64,000 nucleotides of DNA, from the NCBI GenBank assembly GCA_012934845.2, contig WNNJ02001973.1, forward strand, positions 44,682 through 108,681, written 5' to 3'. The position numbers were made by a program, and so were the translations under genes. The DNA is from Pomphorhynchus laevis (Eukaryota > Acanthocephala > Palaeacanthocephala > Echinorhynchida > Pomphorhynchidae). This document shows positions 11,222-19,935 of this stretch, piece by piece. The notes beneath the pieces were generated by a model, which saw nothing but the letters and a program-made list of their open reading frames with translations, searched no databases and had not been told where the DNA came from. Numbering within the stretch: position 1 is the first letter of the stretch; each line of letters begins with the position of its first letter.

Positions 11222-11764
11222 TTAGTCGAGATATCGTTGTGGCGGACGTCGAATGCGGCTAGATCTCTGTAATTCGCAAAGTTCCATATCTGTTCGTGTA
11301 CTCTCGAATACGGCATTCGGATTAATATATAGTGAATCGTTTGTTTTCTCAGTTTCAACTACACTTGGAAGGTCTGCAGCATAAGTATATACTTTGTCTC
11401 CTGTTGCTTCGTTCTCCCAGTCTGCAGCATAAGTAAATACCTTGTTTCCTGTTGCTTCGTTCTCCCATGCCCTCTCCGGAGGTGTAATAACGAACTGCTG
11501 ATCAGTTGAACGCCCAGTTGGAGCAAGATTTTGAGTCGATATTCTGTATTCCCTTCCTTGATTATCACGAACTGTTGAGTAAAGATGATTTGAGTCTAGC
11601 AGCTCGACTTCATCAACCGAAGGCTCATACTTCGACTGCTTGTTTCGTCGTTTAAGCAACACCTGATTAGGAGGTGTTAACCAATCAGGTAGCTTTGGCG
11701 ATACAAAAGTTCTGGGAAACGCCAAGAAACGTAGGTGAGGTGTAGTATTAGTAGCGGTGCACAA
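11222..11764 (-). pseudogene. Gypsy integrase C-terminal part and tail
   Basis: A 180-residue open frame starts in the integrase (LLCTATNTTPHLRFLAFPR). It continues through PDWLTPPNQVLLKRRNKQSK and VELLDSNHLYSTVRDNQGRE to a basic end (RSSRIRRPPQRYLD). The same order occurs in the plus copy at 18600-19113. A 48-bp tandem duplication (about 11372-11467) repeats the motif WENEATG-KV-TYAAD. No chromodomain is recognisable. Confidence 0.8.
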
Positions 11765-12299
11765 GAGACTACGTATATCAGCAAGTGCCGAGGTCAGCTT
11801 GCTTTCCCCGTGCCGTAAGTGAAGGCCATCTCTCTCTATTCCTAGTAGAATAGTTTTCCAAATAATGCCATTAAAGCGTTCGCATTGAGAATTCTCTGGG
11901 ATAAAATATACTGGTTAAATTGCTACATATCCCTTGATCAGTGTACCACTTCTTCAGCTGTCGAGATTGGAAAGCGGCGCCGCAATCAGAATGGATGAAG
12001 GACGGATACCCACATAAGGAAAATATACGTGTCAAGCAGTCAATAATTGTTTGGGCAGACATATCACGAACGGCAAAAGCGAACGGATACCTGCTGGATT
12101 CATCTATGACATAACATATACGTTGATCCGTTCGTAGATCTTGGTAAAGGTTCTTTAAAATCGATTGACATGCGATCCATGGGACGTGAAGCCTGGATTA
12201 GGACGTTTGCATTCGATGAAAAAAGCGCGGCTTGATGCAACATACTTCACAAGACGATGTGAAGGGCCGCACATCGAATATCTTCTATCGAATATGGTA
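11765..12299 (-). pseudogene. Gypsy integrase core
   Basis: Catalytic-core pieces are YVIDESSRYPFAFAVRDMSA, YPSFIHSDCGAAFQSRQLKK (second catalytic D) and SQCERFNGIIWKTILL (catalytic E). The first D region is blurred by frameshifts near 12150. The domain inserts the cDNA copy. Frame breaks near 11880, 12065 and 12150 make it non-functional. Confidence 0.75.
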
Positions 12300-12775
12300 G
12301 GTTTTTACTGCGGACGTAATGAAACATTCTCATAATCACTGGAAGTAAGAGGCTAGTGTGTATTTCTTTGAGAATTCTTGTGTCGACAGTGGAAGCGCAT
12401 ATATCTTGAGACATATTACTTGATCAAGGCGGTACTTAATATTAGATTGATAATTAGACATATCCATACGCCATCTAGCTATTGTCTCATTATTAATTTT
12501 GCCACGGACTTCGTGATTGAACATAAATGAAACAGATTTCTGATCGGTGATTAGCAAAAGTTTACAGGGAATGATATAGTGTTTTCAGTTTCCTACAGCT
12601 TCCACGATTGCATACGCTTCCTTTTCTATTATGTGGCGGCTTCTTTTATGAGTGTTCAAAGTTCAATAAAAGAATGTTACTGGACGATTCTTTTGTAATA
12701 AAGTTGCACCAATAGCCGTGTCAAACGCATCGGTTTCCACAACAAAAGGTATGGTTTCATCTATAGTATACATTG
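12300..12775 (-). pseudogene. Gypsy RNase H domain, interrupted
   Basis: Motifs are FVVETDAFDTAIGATLLQK (catalytic D region), SRHIIEKEAYAIVEAV (catalytic E) and LLITDQKSVSFMFNH (catalytic D). The matching intact motifs lie at 17600-17850 in the plus copy. The N-terminal edge is cut by the LINE A fragment at 12776-13085, and stops occur near 12585 and 12650. Confidence 0.75.
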
Positions 12776-13085
12776 CAAAAACGACGTTGCAAAATTCTCG
12801 TCCTGTTTACTGTTCTTTGCGTTCCTGTAATTCCCTTCTTTTACATGTCCCAAACTACTCTACCTTCTTTGGACTCCGCTCCTTCCTGGTGGCTGCTCCT
12901 CTATCGTGGAATCATCTGCCCATTCATATACGCCAATCAACTTCCCTGCAGTGCTTCAAACGACAAATCCGATCCCATTTAAACAATTTATCTGCTTGAC
13001 TTTCTCATTTTTGTTTGTGGACTTGTAAGCGTGCAGCTGGCTCGCATTTACCACGTTAAATAAATTTGTATTATTATTGTAGCAT
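12776..13085 (+). mobile_element. LINE A 3' fragment nested in the gypsy copy
   Basis: It matches the last 300 bases of the plus LINE A (29800-30086): RPVYCSLRSCNSLLLHVPNY, then the tail with the hairpin at 13029-13045 and AATAAATTTGTATTATTATTG. It is a short 5'-truncated insertion that splits gypsy RT/RNase H coding. Confidence 0.87.
13029..13045 (+). promoter_or_regulatory. LINE A 3'-tail hairpin, one mismatch
   Basis: GCGTGC, loop AGCTG, GCTCGC: one stem position is mispaired. Confidence 0.55.
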
Positions 13086-13577
13086 TCACTATCTCATTTC
13101 GGAGGTATTCCACAGCTCTTTTTGCTTCGTCTTTCAAGGGAAAGTTGACATGATGTGATGTGAGTGGAGCTATTTTAGTCGAAAAGTTTTTTATCCACCT
13201 ACTATTATATGCGTAGAAACCCAACAGTCGTTTTAATGAGGCTTGATTTGATGGAATTTTAAGATCGTAGAGAGCGTAAAACCTTGTTGGATCTGGTCTT
13301 AGCATGTTGTGGCTTATTTCGTAACCAAGTGTACGTATATTCGTCAATCTGTATTTACATTAAAAATGGTTTAGTTCGAGTCTGTGCTTCTGGGCAGCAT
13401 GTTGGAACTTTTTAAGTTGGTGCCATGTTCATCAAGAGTGGTGTCACATATTATAATGTCGTCAAGATTTGAGTAAACATTTTGTAATTTGTTTTCTTTT
13501 ATAAAATTGTTCATATACCTTTGAAAAGCAGAAACACTATTAGTAATACCCATATGTATCTTGCGAAATTGGTACAG
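13086..13577 (-). pseudogene. Gypsy RT C-terminal half and connection
   Basis: Continuing from the PR-RT frame: QRYMNNFIKENKLQNVYSNL followed by DDIIICDTT (catalytic pair kept; the usual Tyr is Asn). Next are IRTLGYEISHNMLRPDPTRF and LLGFYAYNSRWIKNFSTKIA. Frameshifts occur near 13370 and 13565. The plus copy keeps YLDD at the same place. Confidence 0.78.
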
Positions 13578-14315
13578 CTACCCATTACCTTCAAAAGTAG
13601 TGAAGTAACACTCAGATGGATCTATATCGATTTGATAATAAGCCTCATGTAGATCCAAGACTGGAAAATATACACCTTTAGATATCTCATTTACTATGTC
13701 AGATATGAATGGAAGAGGATATGCATCAGGCTGAGTGTAACGATTTATTGTCCGAGAGAAATCGACTAATCGTCTTTGGCCAGTTTTGCGGGGTACTAAT
13801 ACAATTTGCGCTCTCCATGGAGATACAATCTCCTCTATTATTCCCTTGGATAACATTCTGTATAGTTCCTGATCGATGAATTCCTGATCAGATCGGTTGT
13901 ACTTCCTGCTTTTTGTTGCGACAGGTTTCACGTCAGGAGTAAGATTTCGAAAAAGTAACGGCAGTCGAACGTGATCCATTGCAGCTGCAGTTAATTGAAA
14001 ATCAGATACTGATCCACCAAACTGAATCTGCAGACTATTGTGCCTGCTCAGAAAGGGAAGTCCGAGTATAAGGTCGGCACACAATCGATGCAGGACAAAG
14101 AACTTAATCTGGACATATCGATGACCCTCCACAACAAAATCAATCAAGCATCGGCCTTGAACACGTTTTGTCATATATGATGCAAGATATACGTTAGTAT
14201 AGGATGGAAGCACTTTGAGACCGAGTGAGGACTTTACAGAATCGTCGATAAAATTTAACGAACTCCCAGTGTCAATGGTCACATTGAACTTTATCTTTCC
14301 GATAAATAAAGACAC
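13578..14315 (-). pseudogene. Gypsy protease and N-terminal RT
   Basis: A 245-residue open frame begins with an aspartic protease: IDTGSSLNFIDDSV (catalytic DTG at about residues 16-18) and LILGLPFLSRH. A short linker leads into the RT: SPWRAQIVLVPRKTGQRRL, VDFSRTINRYTQPDAYPLP and VLDLHEAYYQIDIDPSECYF (first catalytic Asp). It ends at a stop after FTTFEGNG. PR-RT continuity fits the Ty3/gypsy pol order. Confidence 0.85.
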
Positions 14316-14319
14316 TTTG

Positions 14320-15160
14320 TTTACTAGGGATGTTCACGGTTGACAGTAACACCGCGGATGCTGAGCTTGTAGCATGACTCCTCGATTGACAGACTACGGC
14401 AAAGTGACAAGTTTTCCCGCATTTGTTACATCATACATTCTTTGCAGGACAAAGCGCTCGATTATGTCTCTCTCCCTCACAAAAGAAACATCTATAACGT
14501 ATCGTTGTTTGTCTGATTATGCCAATACGATTCGAATAATATGACGTGGTATTAGGATCATAGACTGATAAAGGTTCGGATGACATAACTGAGGTTACTC
14601 TGATTTGTGATAGAGTGACATACTTTGCTGTGCTGTTTGCAACGATTTGGCGACATTCAATACTCGGCTCAAATTCATTTCATCACTTTCCAGTAGTCGT
14701 TGACTTATTTTGTCTGAACGAAGACCGCGGATAAACGAATCCCGTATGTAATCACTCCCGATTTCATCGGATGTGGAGATTTTGAAATTAGTGCCTGTAC
14801 GAATGTATCGATATCTTCGTCGGACCGTTGAGTGCGGGTTGAGAGTAAATGTCGAGCTTGTACTTTGTTAGGATTTTATATGTATATGCGATCAAATGTA
14901 GCGATAGCACTTGTAAAATCGGTCATGTTCATTACCAATTCATACACATATGTCCCGATGTGCATCATGAGATGTTCTAGTTTTTTTACGTTATCGGGAA
15001 GAGTGGTAAAGTAATAATTGAAATTTCTTTTTCATAGCTTATATTTCCTCTGACTTTCGGGGTCATCAGCAGAAGTATCGAATCGCTCAACTCGTACTGT
15101 GTGAGTTCTGTGGATCTGTGAGTTCATGCTCCGATTAAAATCCACACTTGATTGTTACGG
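14320..15160 (-). pseudogene. Gypsy gag with two CCHC zinc knuckles
   Basis: The minus strand shows CFFCEGERHNRALC (first knuckle, C-x2-C-x4-H-x4-C), a stop, then CNKCGKTCHFAVVC (second knuckle). Serine-rich sequence then leads to the protease. Upstream capsid-like sequence is present only in broken frames. The knuckles bind the genomic RNA in gag proteins. The plus copy lacks this knuckle region, so the minus copy is the better guide to the original gag. Confidence 0.7.
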
Positions 15161-15176
15161 TGTACACATCTTTCAA

Positions 15177-15190
15177 TGTGCTGAATAAAT
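15177..15190 (-). promoter_or_regulatory. Primer-binding site of minus gypsy copy
   Basis: Immediately inside the 5' LTR the minus strand reads ATTTATTCAGCACA, nearly the same as ATTTATTCAACA in the plus copy. It pairs with 9 of 11 positions of TGCCGAATATA inside the adjacent LTR (15227-15237). It does not look like the complement of a common tRNA 3' end. Confidence 0.5.
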
Positions 15191-15266
15191 TGTCGTATCG
15201 CGGATAATCAGCTAATCCAAAGAGGTTATATTCGGCACATCCATAACAATAATAAAGTTAGTAACA
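15191..15266 (-). repeat. 5' LTR of minus gypsy copy
   Basis: Same limits as the partner LTR at 11108. About a dozen substitutions separate the two, so this copy is older than the plus copy. Confidence 0.82.
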
Positions 15267-15288
15267 CATATCAATTTCAAATACGTCA

Positions 15289-15660
15289 CTTGTTTTTAAA
15301 AGATCCTTAAAAGTCCTGCGATTAGTGACCATCACAATTTCCATTGGAATGCTGTTCCACATGTGAACCACGCGGCTGCTAAACACTTCGATGGGATAAA
15401 AATATGTGTATTTCCGCGACAAGCAACGTCAATGTCATCTCAAATTAAGTCGGGTCTGCACCAATAGAACATCGGTGCATGAATGACGATTGAACGAAAA
15501 TATATTGTAAGTCATCGTCGAGTCGCTCTACACACGGCTGTCCTCGATTGCTTTATTCGCAATTTACGCATACGCTCTGCATAGGTGACAGCGAATAGCC
15601 CACGCACACGTTTGGATCACCATCTCAAAGGCTTTCAATTTTTTTCTTGTAAATCATTTA
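15289..15660 (-). pseudogene. CR1-type LINE C-terminal fragment
   Basis: On the minus strand: YAERMRKLRIKQSRTAVCRA, then after a frame change RCLSRKYTYFYPIEVFSSRV followed by VHMWNSIPMEIV. This is the CR1 ORF2 ending. The fragment lies directly outside the gypsy LTR, so the gypsy probably landed in or next to it. Confidence 0.7.
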
Positions 15661-15797
15661 ATCGATGTTTGTTATTAATAGCCAAAAACTCGCTAATGAC
15701 TGCTATCTAACACATTATTGGCTGAATTGGTATATTTTCGTAATTGTTGGAGTAGAGGGGATCTTACTTTTGTCAGTTGAGAAGAATGAGGATTGTT

Positions 15798-15873
15798 TGT
15801 TATATTAATTCGATTTAGTTTTATTCTAGATTACTTTGTGTTGAATAAAACCTACTTGGTTTAAGCTACAACA
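15798..15873 (+). repeat. 5' LTR of plus gypsy copy
   Basis: It starts TGTTATATTA and ends CTACAACA. It contains a TATA-like TTTTATTC at 15819-15826 and TGTTGAATAAA at 15839-15849, with an AATAAA inside the latter (15844-15849). The only difference from the 3' LTR is GATTTAG versus GATTAAG. Confidence 0.93.
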
Positions 15874-15874
15874 A

Positions 15875-15885
15875 TTTATTCAACA
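15875..15885 (+). promoter_or_regulatory. Primer-binding site, complementary to own LTR
   Basis: TTTATTCAACA begins one base after the LTR. It is the exact reverse complement of TGTTGAATAAA at 15839-15849 in the LTR. This 11-nt match is the arrangement known from self-primed Tf1-type elements. Confidence 0.65.
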
Positions 15886-15903
15886 AAATAAGGACTCGAA
15901 TCA

Positions 15904-16330
15904 ATGTCGCTGGATGGTCAACAAATCAATCAACTCTCACAGTTATCTGGCAAACGGTTGAACATTCGACTAGAACGATTCGATGTGTCTTCAGATGAAA
16001 GCGACAGTCAAAGAAAGTTTAAGCTTTGGAAACGCAACTTCACATATTTGCTGACGACGAGTCCAGACGTAAATCCTTTGGAATGCTTCATGATGCGTGT
16101 CGGAACACAAGTCTATGAGCTCATTGAGGATTGCACGGAATTTAAGGATGCCATGCCTTTAGTGGAGCGAATATATATAAAGAAACCTAATGAAATTCTT
16201 GCGAGACACATACTGTCGATTCGATCACAGAAAATCGACGTTTGCTCGTGTATGCAATTCTTCAAAACGAGATCAAATATCATCGTCAGCTGTATTACTT
16301 TCATCCCTCAACGTGAATTCAACCTTTCAG
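15904..16330 (+). pseudogene. Gypsy gag (capsid part), truncated
   Basis: The first ATG after the LTR opens MSLDGQQINQLSQLSGKRLN. Capsid-like sequence follows (KLWKRNFTYLLTTSPDVNPL, YELIEDCTEF, KKPNEILARHILSIRSQK). After about 16230 the frame runs out of gag similarity. The zinc-knuckle region is missing and sequence passes into SSSAVLLSSLNVNSTFQ just before the protease. About 300-500 bp of gag appear deleted compared with the minus copy. Confidence 0.72.
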
Positions 16331-16339
16331 CTAAAGGTT

Positions 16340-16628
16340 CTGATCTATATTATGGATAGGAGGTTCAAAGCATTAGTCGACACTGGCAGCTCTTTGAACT
16401 TCTTGGATAGTAAAGTCGCACAGGCGTTAGGCATTCAAGTACATCGGGTAGATACCCAAGTATATTTAGCGTCAAAAACCACAAAAAGGGTATCCGGAAA
16501 ATGCACAGTAAATTCGGAACTCGACAATAAAAAGTACCTAAACGTCGATATGTTTATTCTACCACAACTTTGTACCGACGCCATTTTGGGTCTACCATTC
16601 TTGAAAAAACATGAGAAATTCACAATAT
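16340..16628 (+). pseudogene. Gypsy aspartic protease
   Basis: RRFKALVDTGSSLNFLDSKV carries the catalytic DTG. ASKTTKRVSGKC and CTDAILGLPFLKKHEKF match the minus copy position by position. It processes gag-pol in this family. A TAA at 16628-16630 separates it from the RT where the minus copy reads through. Confidence 0.82.
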
Positions 16629-16657
16629 AATTTGGTGGATCTTTATTATGATTTGAA

Positions 16658-17400
16658 ATGGTAGCTGCATCGATAGTTGAAATCGAGAGTCCTCGATTAT
16701 TTCAAAATCTCAGTTCAAATGTACGCCCTATTGTAACAAAAAGCCGGAAGTTCAACAAACAAAATACAAAATGTATTCGAAGCGAGATACAACGTATGCT
16801 AAATAATGATGTAATCAAGGAGAGTATATCTCCATGGCGAGCGCAAGTTGTCGTTGTATCCCGTAATACTGGTAGAAAACGACTTGTAGTCGATTTTTCA
16901 CAAACGATAAACCGCTATACTTTTCTGGATGTTTATCCGCTACCGAGGATAGCCGATCTTGTGAATGAGGTTTCTAAACACAAATAGTATTCTCTTGTCG
17001 ATTTAAAGGAACCATATTACCAGATCGATATCGACATATTGGAACGACACTATACAGCTTTCGAGTCTTGCGGTAAACTCTATCAATTCAAGAAAATTCC
17101 CATAAGGGTAACAAATGGAGTTTTTAGTTTCCAGCGATACATAAATAAGTTTATAGAGATCAACGGGTTAAAAAGAGTGTATTCATACCTTGATGACATT
17201 ATTGTGTGTGGCACAACGATTTCGGATCATGATGAAAATCTAAAACGGTTTAAAGACGCTTTGCATCGATACGGACTTCAAATCAATAACGATAAAACCC
17301 AGTACCGCGTTGAAACAATACGCACGCTTGGGTACGAAATATCCCAAAAAAACATTACGACACGATCCCAGTCGACTCGCAGCGCTAAATCAACTAAGGA
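16658..17400 (+). pseudogene. Gypsy reverse transcriptase
   Basis: RT motifs in order: SPWRAQVVVVSRNTGRKRLV, VDFSQTINRYT, YPLPRIADL, LVDLKEPYYQIDID (first catalytic Asp), FQRYINKF, and RVYSYLDDIIVCG (catalytic YLDD, intact). A stop after SKHK (16985-16987) and a frameshift near 17345 break it. It copies element RNA into cDNA. Confidence 0.88.
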
Positions 17401-17970
17401 TTCCACATGATAATCAGACGCTCAAACGACTTATGGGTTTCTTTTCCTATTATAGCAAGTGGATTAAGAATTTTTCAACAAAAATAGCGACTTTGATAAG
17501 AACGGACTTGACGTTTCCATTGGATCGACTCGATCGTGAAGCTATAGAATTGATCAAAACCGATATAAAAATGCATGCAAATAACATCGACGAGGATGTT
17601 CCTTTCGTGGTTGAAACTGATGCATCCAACACTGCAATTGGCGCACACAATTTCAAAACGACAGACTCGTGGCTTTCTTTTCAAGAACGCTGAACATTCA
17701 CGAAAGACGACATCATATTATAGAAAAAGAAGCATACGCAATAATCGAAGCCTTGCGAAATTGGAAACACTACCTGGCGCCACGTCTCTTTACTCTCATA
17801 ACTGACCAGAAGTCTGTAGCCTTCATGTTTGATCACACACGTCATAGGAAAGTCAAAAACGACAAAGTTGCAAGATGGCGAATGGATCTCGCAAGTTTCC
17901 GGTACGCAATACGATATCGCCCGGGGAACTTCAATATAGCGGATGATGTTATGTCACGCGACGTATGTGG
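17310..17970 (+). pseudogene. Gypsy RT connection and RNase H
   Basis: LKRLMGFFSYYSKWIKNFST is the connection. RNase H follows with FVVETDASNTAIGA, RRHHIIEKEAYAIIEALRNW and LFTLITDQKSVAFMFDH. A frameshift at about 17650-17670 splits the domain. Catalytic acidic residues are all visible when both frames are considered. Confidence 0.85.
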
Positions 17971-18640
17971 ATCAATGAATCATCTTGAGGATCTTCATAA
18001 ACTTCACGAAAAATTGCTACACCCAGGGGTCACACGGATGTTACATTTTATACGAAATCAAAACCTTCCCTACTCGGTAAGTGATGTACGGGAGATTACG
18101 TCAATGTGTCAAATTTGCTGTCGTATCAAGCCACGTTTCTACAAACCACCAGTTGATCTTCATATGATAAAGTGGACCTCTCCCATGGAACACATATCAG
18201 TTGATTTCAAAGGTCCTCTTCCACGATCATCAACCGGCGCAACATATTTGTTTACTGCAATCGATGAGTACACTCGCTATCCATTTGCTTTTGCTGTCCG
18301 CGATAAATCTGCAAAAACGGTTAAAGCGTGTCTTCGTCAAATCATTGCGTTGTGTGATGTCCAAATTATATCCATTCGGACCGTGGAGCTGCTTTTCTCT
18401 CTCGAGACTTGAAAAGTTGGCTGAGCGGTTTGGGTATCTCTTCAAGTCAAACGACTCCTTTCAGACCACAAGGGAACTCACAATGTGAAAGGTTAAATGG
18501 AACGTTATGGAAGAACATCTTGCTGGCACTTGAAAATGAAAAATTGGGTCTACCAAGATGGGATGAGAAATTACCAGATGCGTTATCTTCCATCCGCGGA
18601 CTTCTCTGCACTGCAACGAATGATACTCCACACAATCGAA
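17971..18640 (+). pseudogene. Gypsy integrase
   Basis: The HHCC-type zinc region is visible (KLHEKLLHPGVTRML, then MCQICCRIKPRF). The core follows: HISVDFKGPLP (first D), a frameshifted HSDRGAAF-like second D at about 18378-18400, and QCERLNGTLWKN (E). The frame breaks once near 18370-18410. It inserts cDNA and its use would leave the 5-bp duplication seen at the element ends. Confidence 0.85.
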
Positions 18641-19113
18641 TTTTCGCATTTCCGAGACGATACCCTCAAAACCTCAGTCTTCCGGGTTGGTTGGTTGACG
18701 CTAATAACGTGCTATTCAAGCGACTGAATAGATTCTCGAAATATGAGTCTGCTGTAGATAAGGTCGAACTGCTTGACGCGAATCAAGCCTATTCAACTAT
18801 ACGTGATGAGACGGGGAGAGTTCAAACCGTGTCTACACAACATCTTGCTCCAGAAGGAAGTAGAGAGTGTGAAAATCAATCGAAATCGACCAATTCGATA
18901 AATCCGAGTACAAATGAGTTGGAAAGGAAGAAATATCAACATATCACAACGACCCGGCCGAACCTACGATGTTATACGACAACGATATCGAGCAAGTTTC
19001 GCAAACACAGACAGAAACGTACAACTCAGCAAGTCCTCGACGATCCCAACAAGTACGGAGGATTCCTGCCAGATATCGGGATTAAGAGACGAACAAACAT
19101 ATTGAGAGGATAA
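18641..19113 (+). pseudogene. Gypsy integrase C-terminal extension
   Basis: This continues the frame of 18409-19113: FAFPRRYPQNLSLPGWLVDA, KRLNRFSKYESAVDKVELLD, AYSTIRDETGRVQTVSTQHL, then a Ser/Asn/Arg-rich tail ending KYGGFLPDIG. It matches the minus copy through the AYSTIRD region and diverges after it. Confidence 0.78.
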
Positions 19114-19116
19114 GAA

Positions 19117-19192
19117 TGTTATATTAATTCGATTAAGTTTTATTCTAGATTACTTTGTGTTGAATAAAACCTACTTGGTTTAAGCTACAACA
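19117..19192 (+). repeat. 3' LTR of plus gypsy copy
   Basis: 76 bp, one substitution from the 5' LTR, followed by the target duplication TTGTT. Confidence 0.93.
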
Positions 19193-19197
19193 TTGTT

Positions 19198-19855
19198 ATC
19201 ACCGAAATTGTTTATAGACCGTTTATTCGATCTAAGGTGTAATATAGTTTGTTTTTCATTGGCAATATCGCTTGTCGAATTTATTAACGGTGCATGTAAG
19301 ATTTTGGATAACTAACAGCAATAAAACATGCACAGACCGGTCTAACTTGATATGATCGTAATTGTTGTTCATTTACAATAGAAGCAACCTTCGGGTAAAT
19401 TAGTATATTCATGGATACTGTCGCAAAGAGCAGTAAACGCTTGGAATACTGAAACTCATGAAATTTCTGTCATCGGATCCTATAAACGGGTTAAGAGAAA
19501 AATAGGATAGTGCCCTATTGACGATTCAAATCAAATCGATTTTTTTATTTGATCATTTTATTTTTCATGATTGTAATCTTTCAACACAGCATTAAATTGC
19601 TATAAAGTGTATTTTTAATAAAGAAAATTTATAATTTATTCCTAAATTATTATATATAAATATATTTTATTATATTTTATATAAAATATTTATAACAAAT
19701 TAAACACATTGTAATTAAAATCATTACTTTTCAGAATAGACCCGAAACTGTTAATTTAAATATCATTTGCGTGCAAAATTTATAATATTAATAGCCCATC
19801 GTGTTGTTTAGTATAGAAGCAATAAGAATTATTAATAATACAATAATTTATTTAA
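19198..19855. other. Unassigned AT-rich spacer
   Basis: No coding or repeat family is recognised. Composition becomes very AT-rich toward 19.6-19.85 kb, next to the 3' end of the minus LINE A. Confidence 0.4.
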
Positions 19856-19865
19856 CGTGGCAAAT

Positions 19866-19882
19866 GCGTGCAAAATGCACGC
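19866..19882 (-). promoter_or_regulatory. LINE A 3'-tail hairpin
   Basis: The stem GCGTGC / GCACGC is perfect, with loop ATTTT in element orientation. Confidence 0.62.
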
Positions 19883-19935
19883 TTACATGACCACTAACAA
19901 ACAAAAAAAGAACATCACAAGTCACAGATAATTAG

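Larger units (their letters stand above)
11108..15266 (-). mobile_element. Ty3/gypsy LTR retrotransposon, minus copy, decayed
   Basis: The element is bounded by two 76-bp LTRs (11108-11183 and 15191-15266, TG...CA). Similarity between the ends continues about 20 bp further, so the LTR may be 96-98 bp. Flanks CATGT and CATAT (or CATGT and CTTGT for the longer limits) look like a decayed 5-bp target duplication. The order on the minus strand is gag with two CCHC knuckles, protease, RT, RNase H, integrase: the Ty3/gypsy order. It carries frameshifts, stops and a LINE A fragment inside the RNase H region. No envelope gene is seen. Confidence 0.87.
15798..19192 (+). mobile_element. Ty3/gypsy LTR retrotransposon, plus copy, structurally complete ends
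   Basis: It is bounded by 76-bp LTRs (15798-15873, 19117-19192) that differ at one position. It is flanked by a perfect 5-bp target duplication TTGTT (15793-15797, 19193-19197). The internal order is gag remnant, protease, RT, RNase H, integrase, basic tail. Frameshifts and an internal deletion between gag and protease make it non-autonomous, yet LTR identity says it inserted recently. Length is 3,395 bp, short for the superfamily. No envelope gene is present. Confidence 0.93.

Noticed and set aside
11108-19192. One large composite element with a long terminal inverted repeat
   Set aside because: The two gypsy copies are in opposite orientation but have different LTR sequences, different ages and separate target duplications, so they are independent insertions.
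15798-19192. Endogenous retrovirus with an envelope gene
   Set aside because: After the integrase there is only a basic tail of about 150 codons before the LTR. No signal peptide, membrane anchor or envelope-like frame exists.
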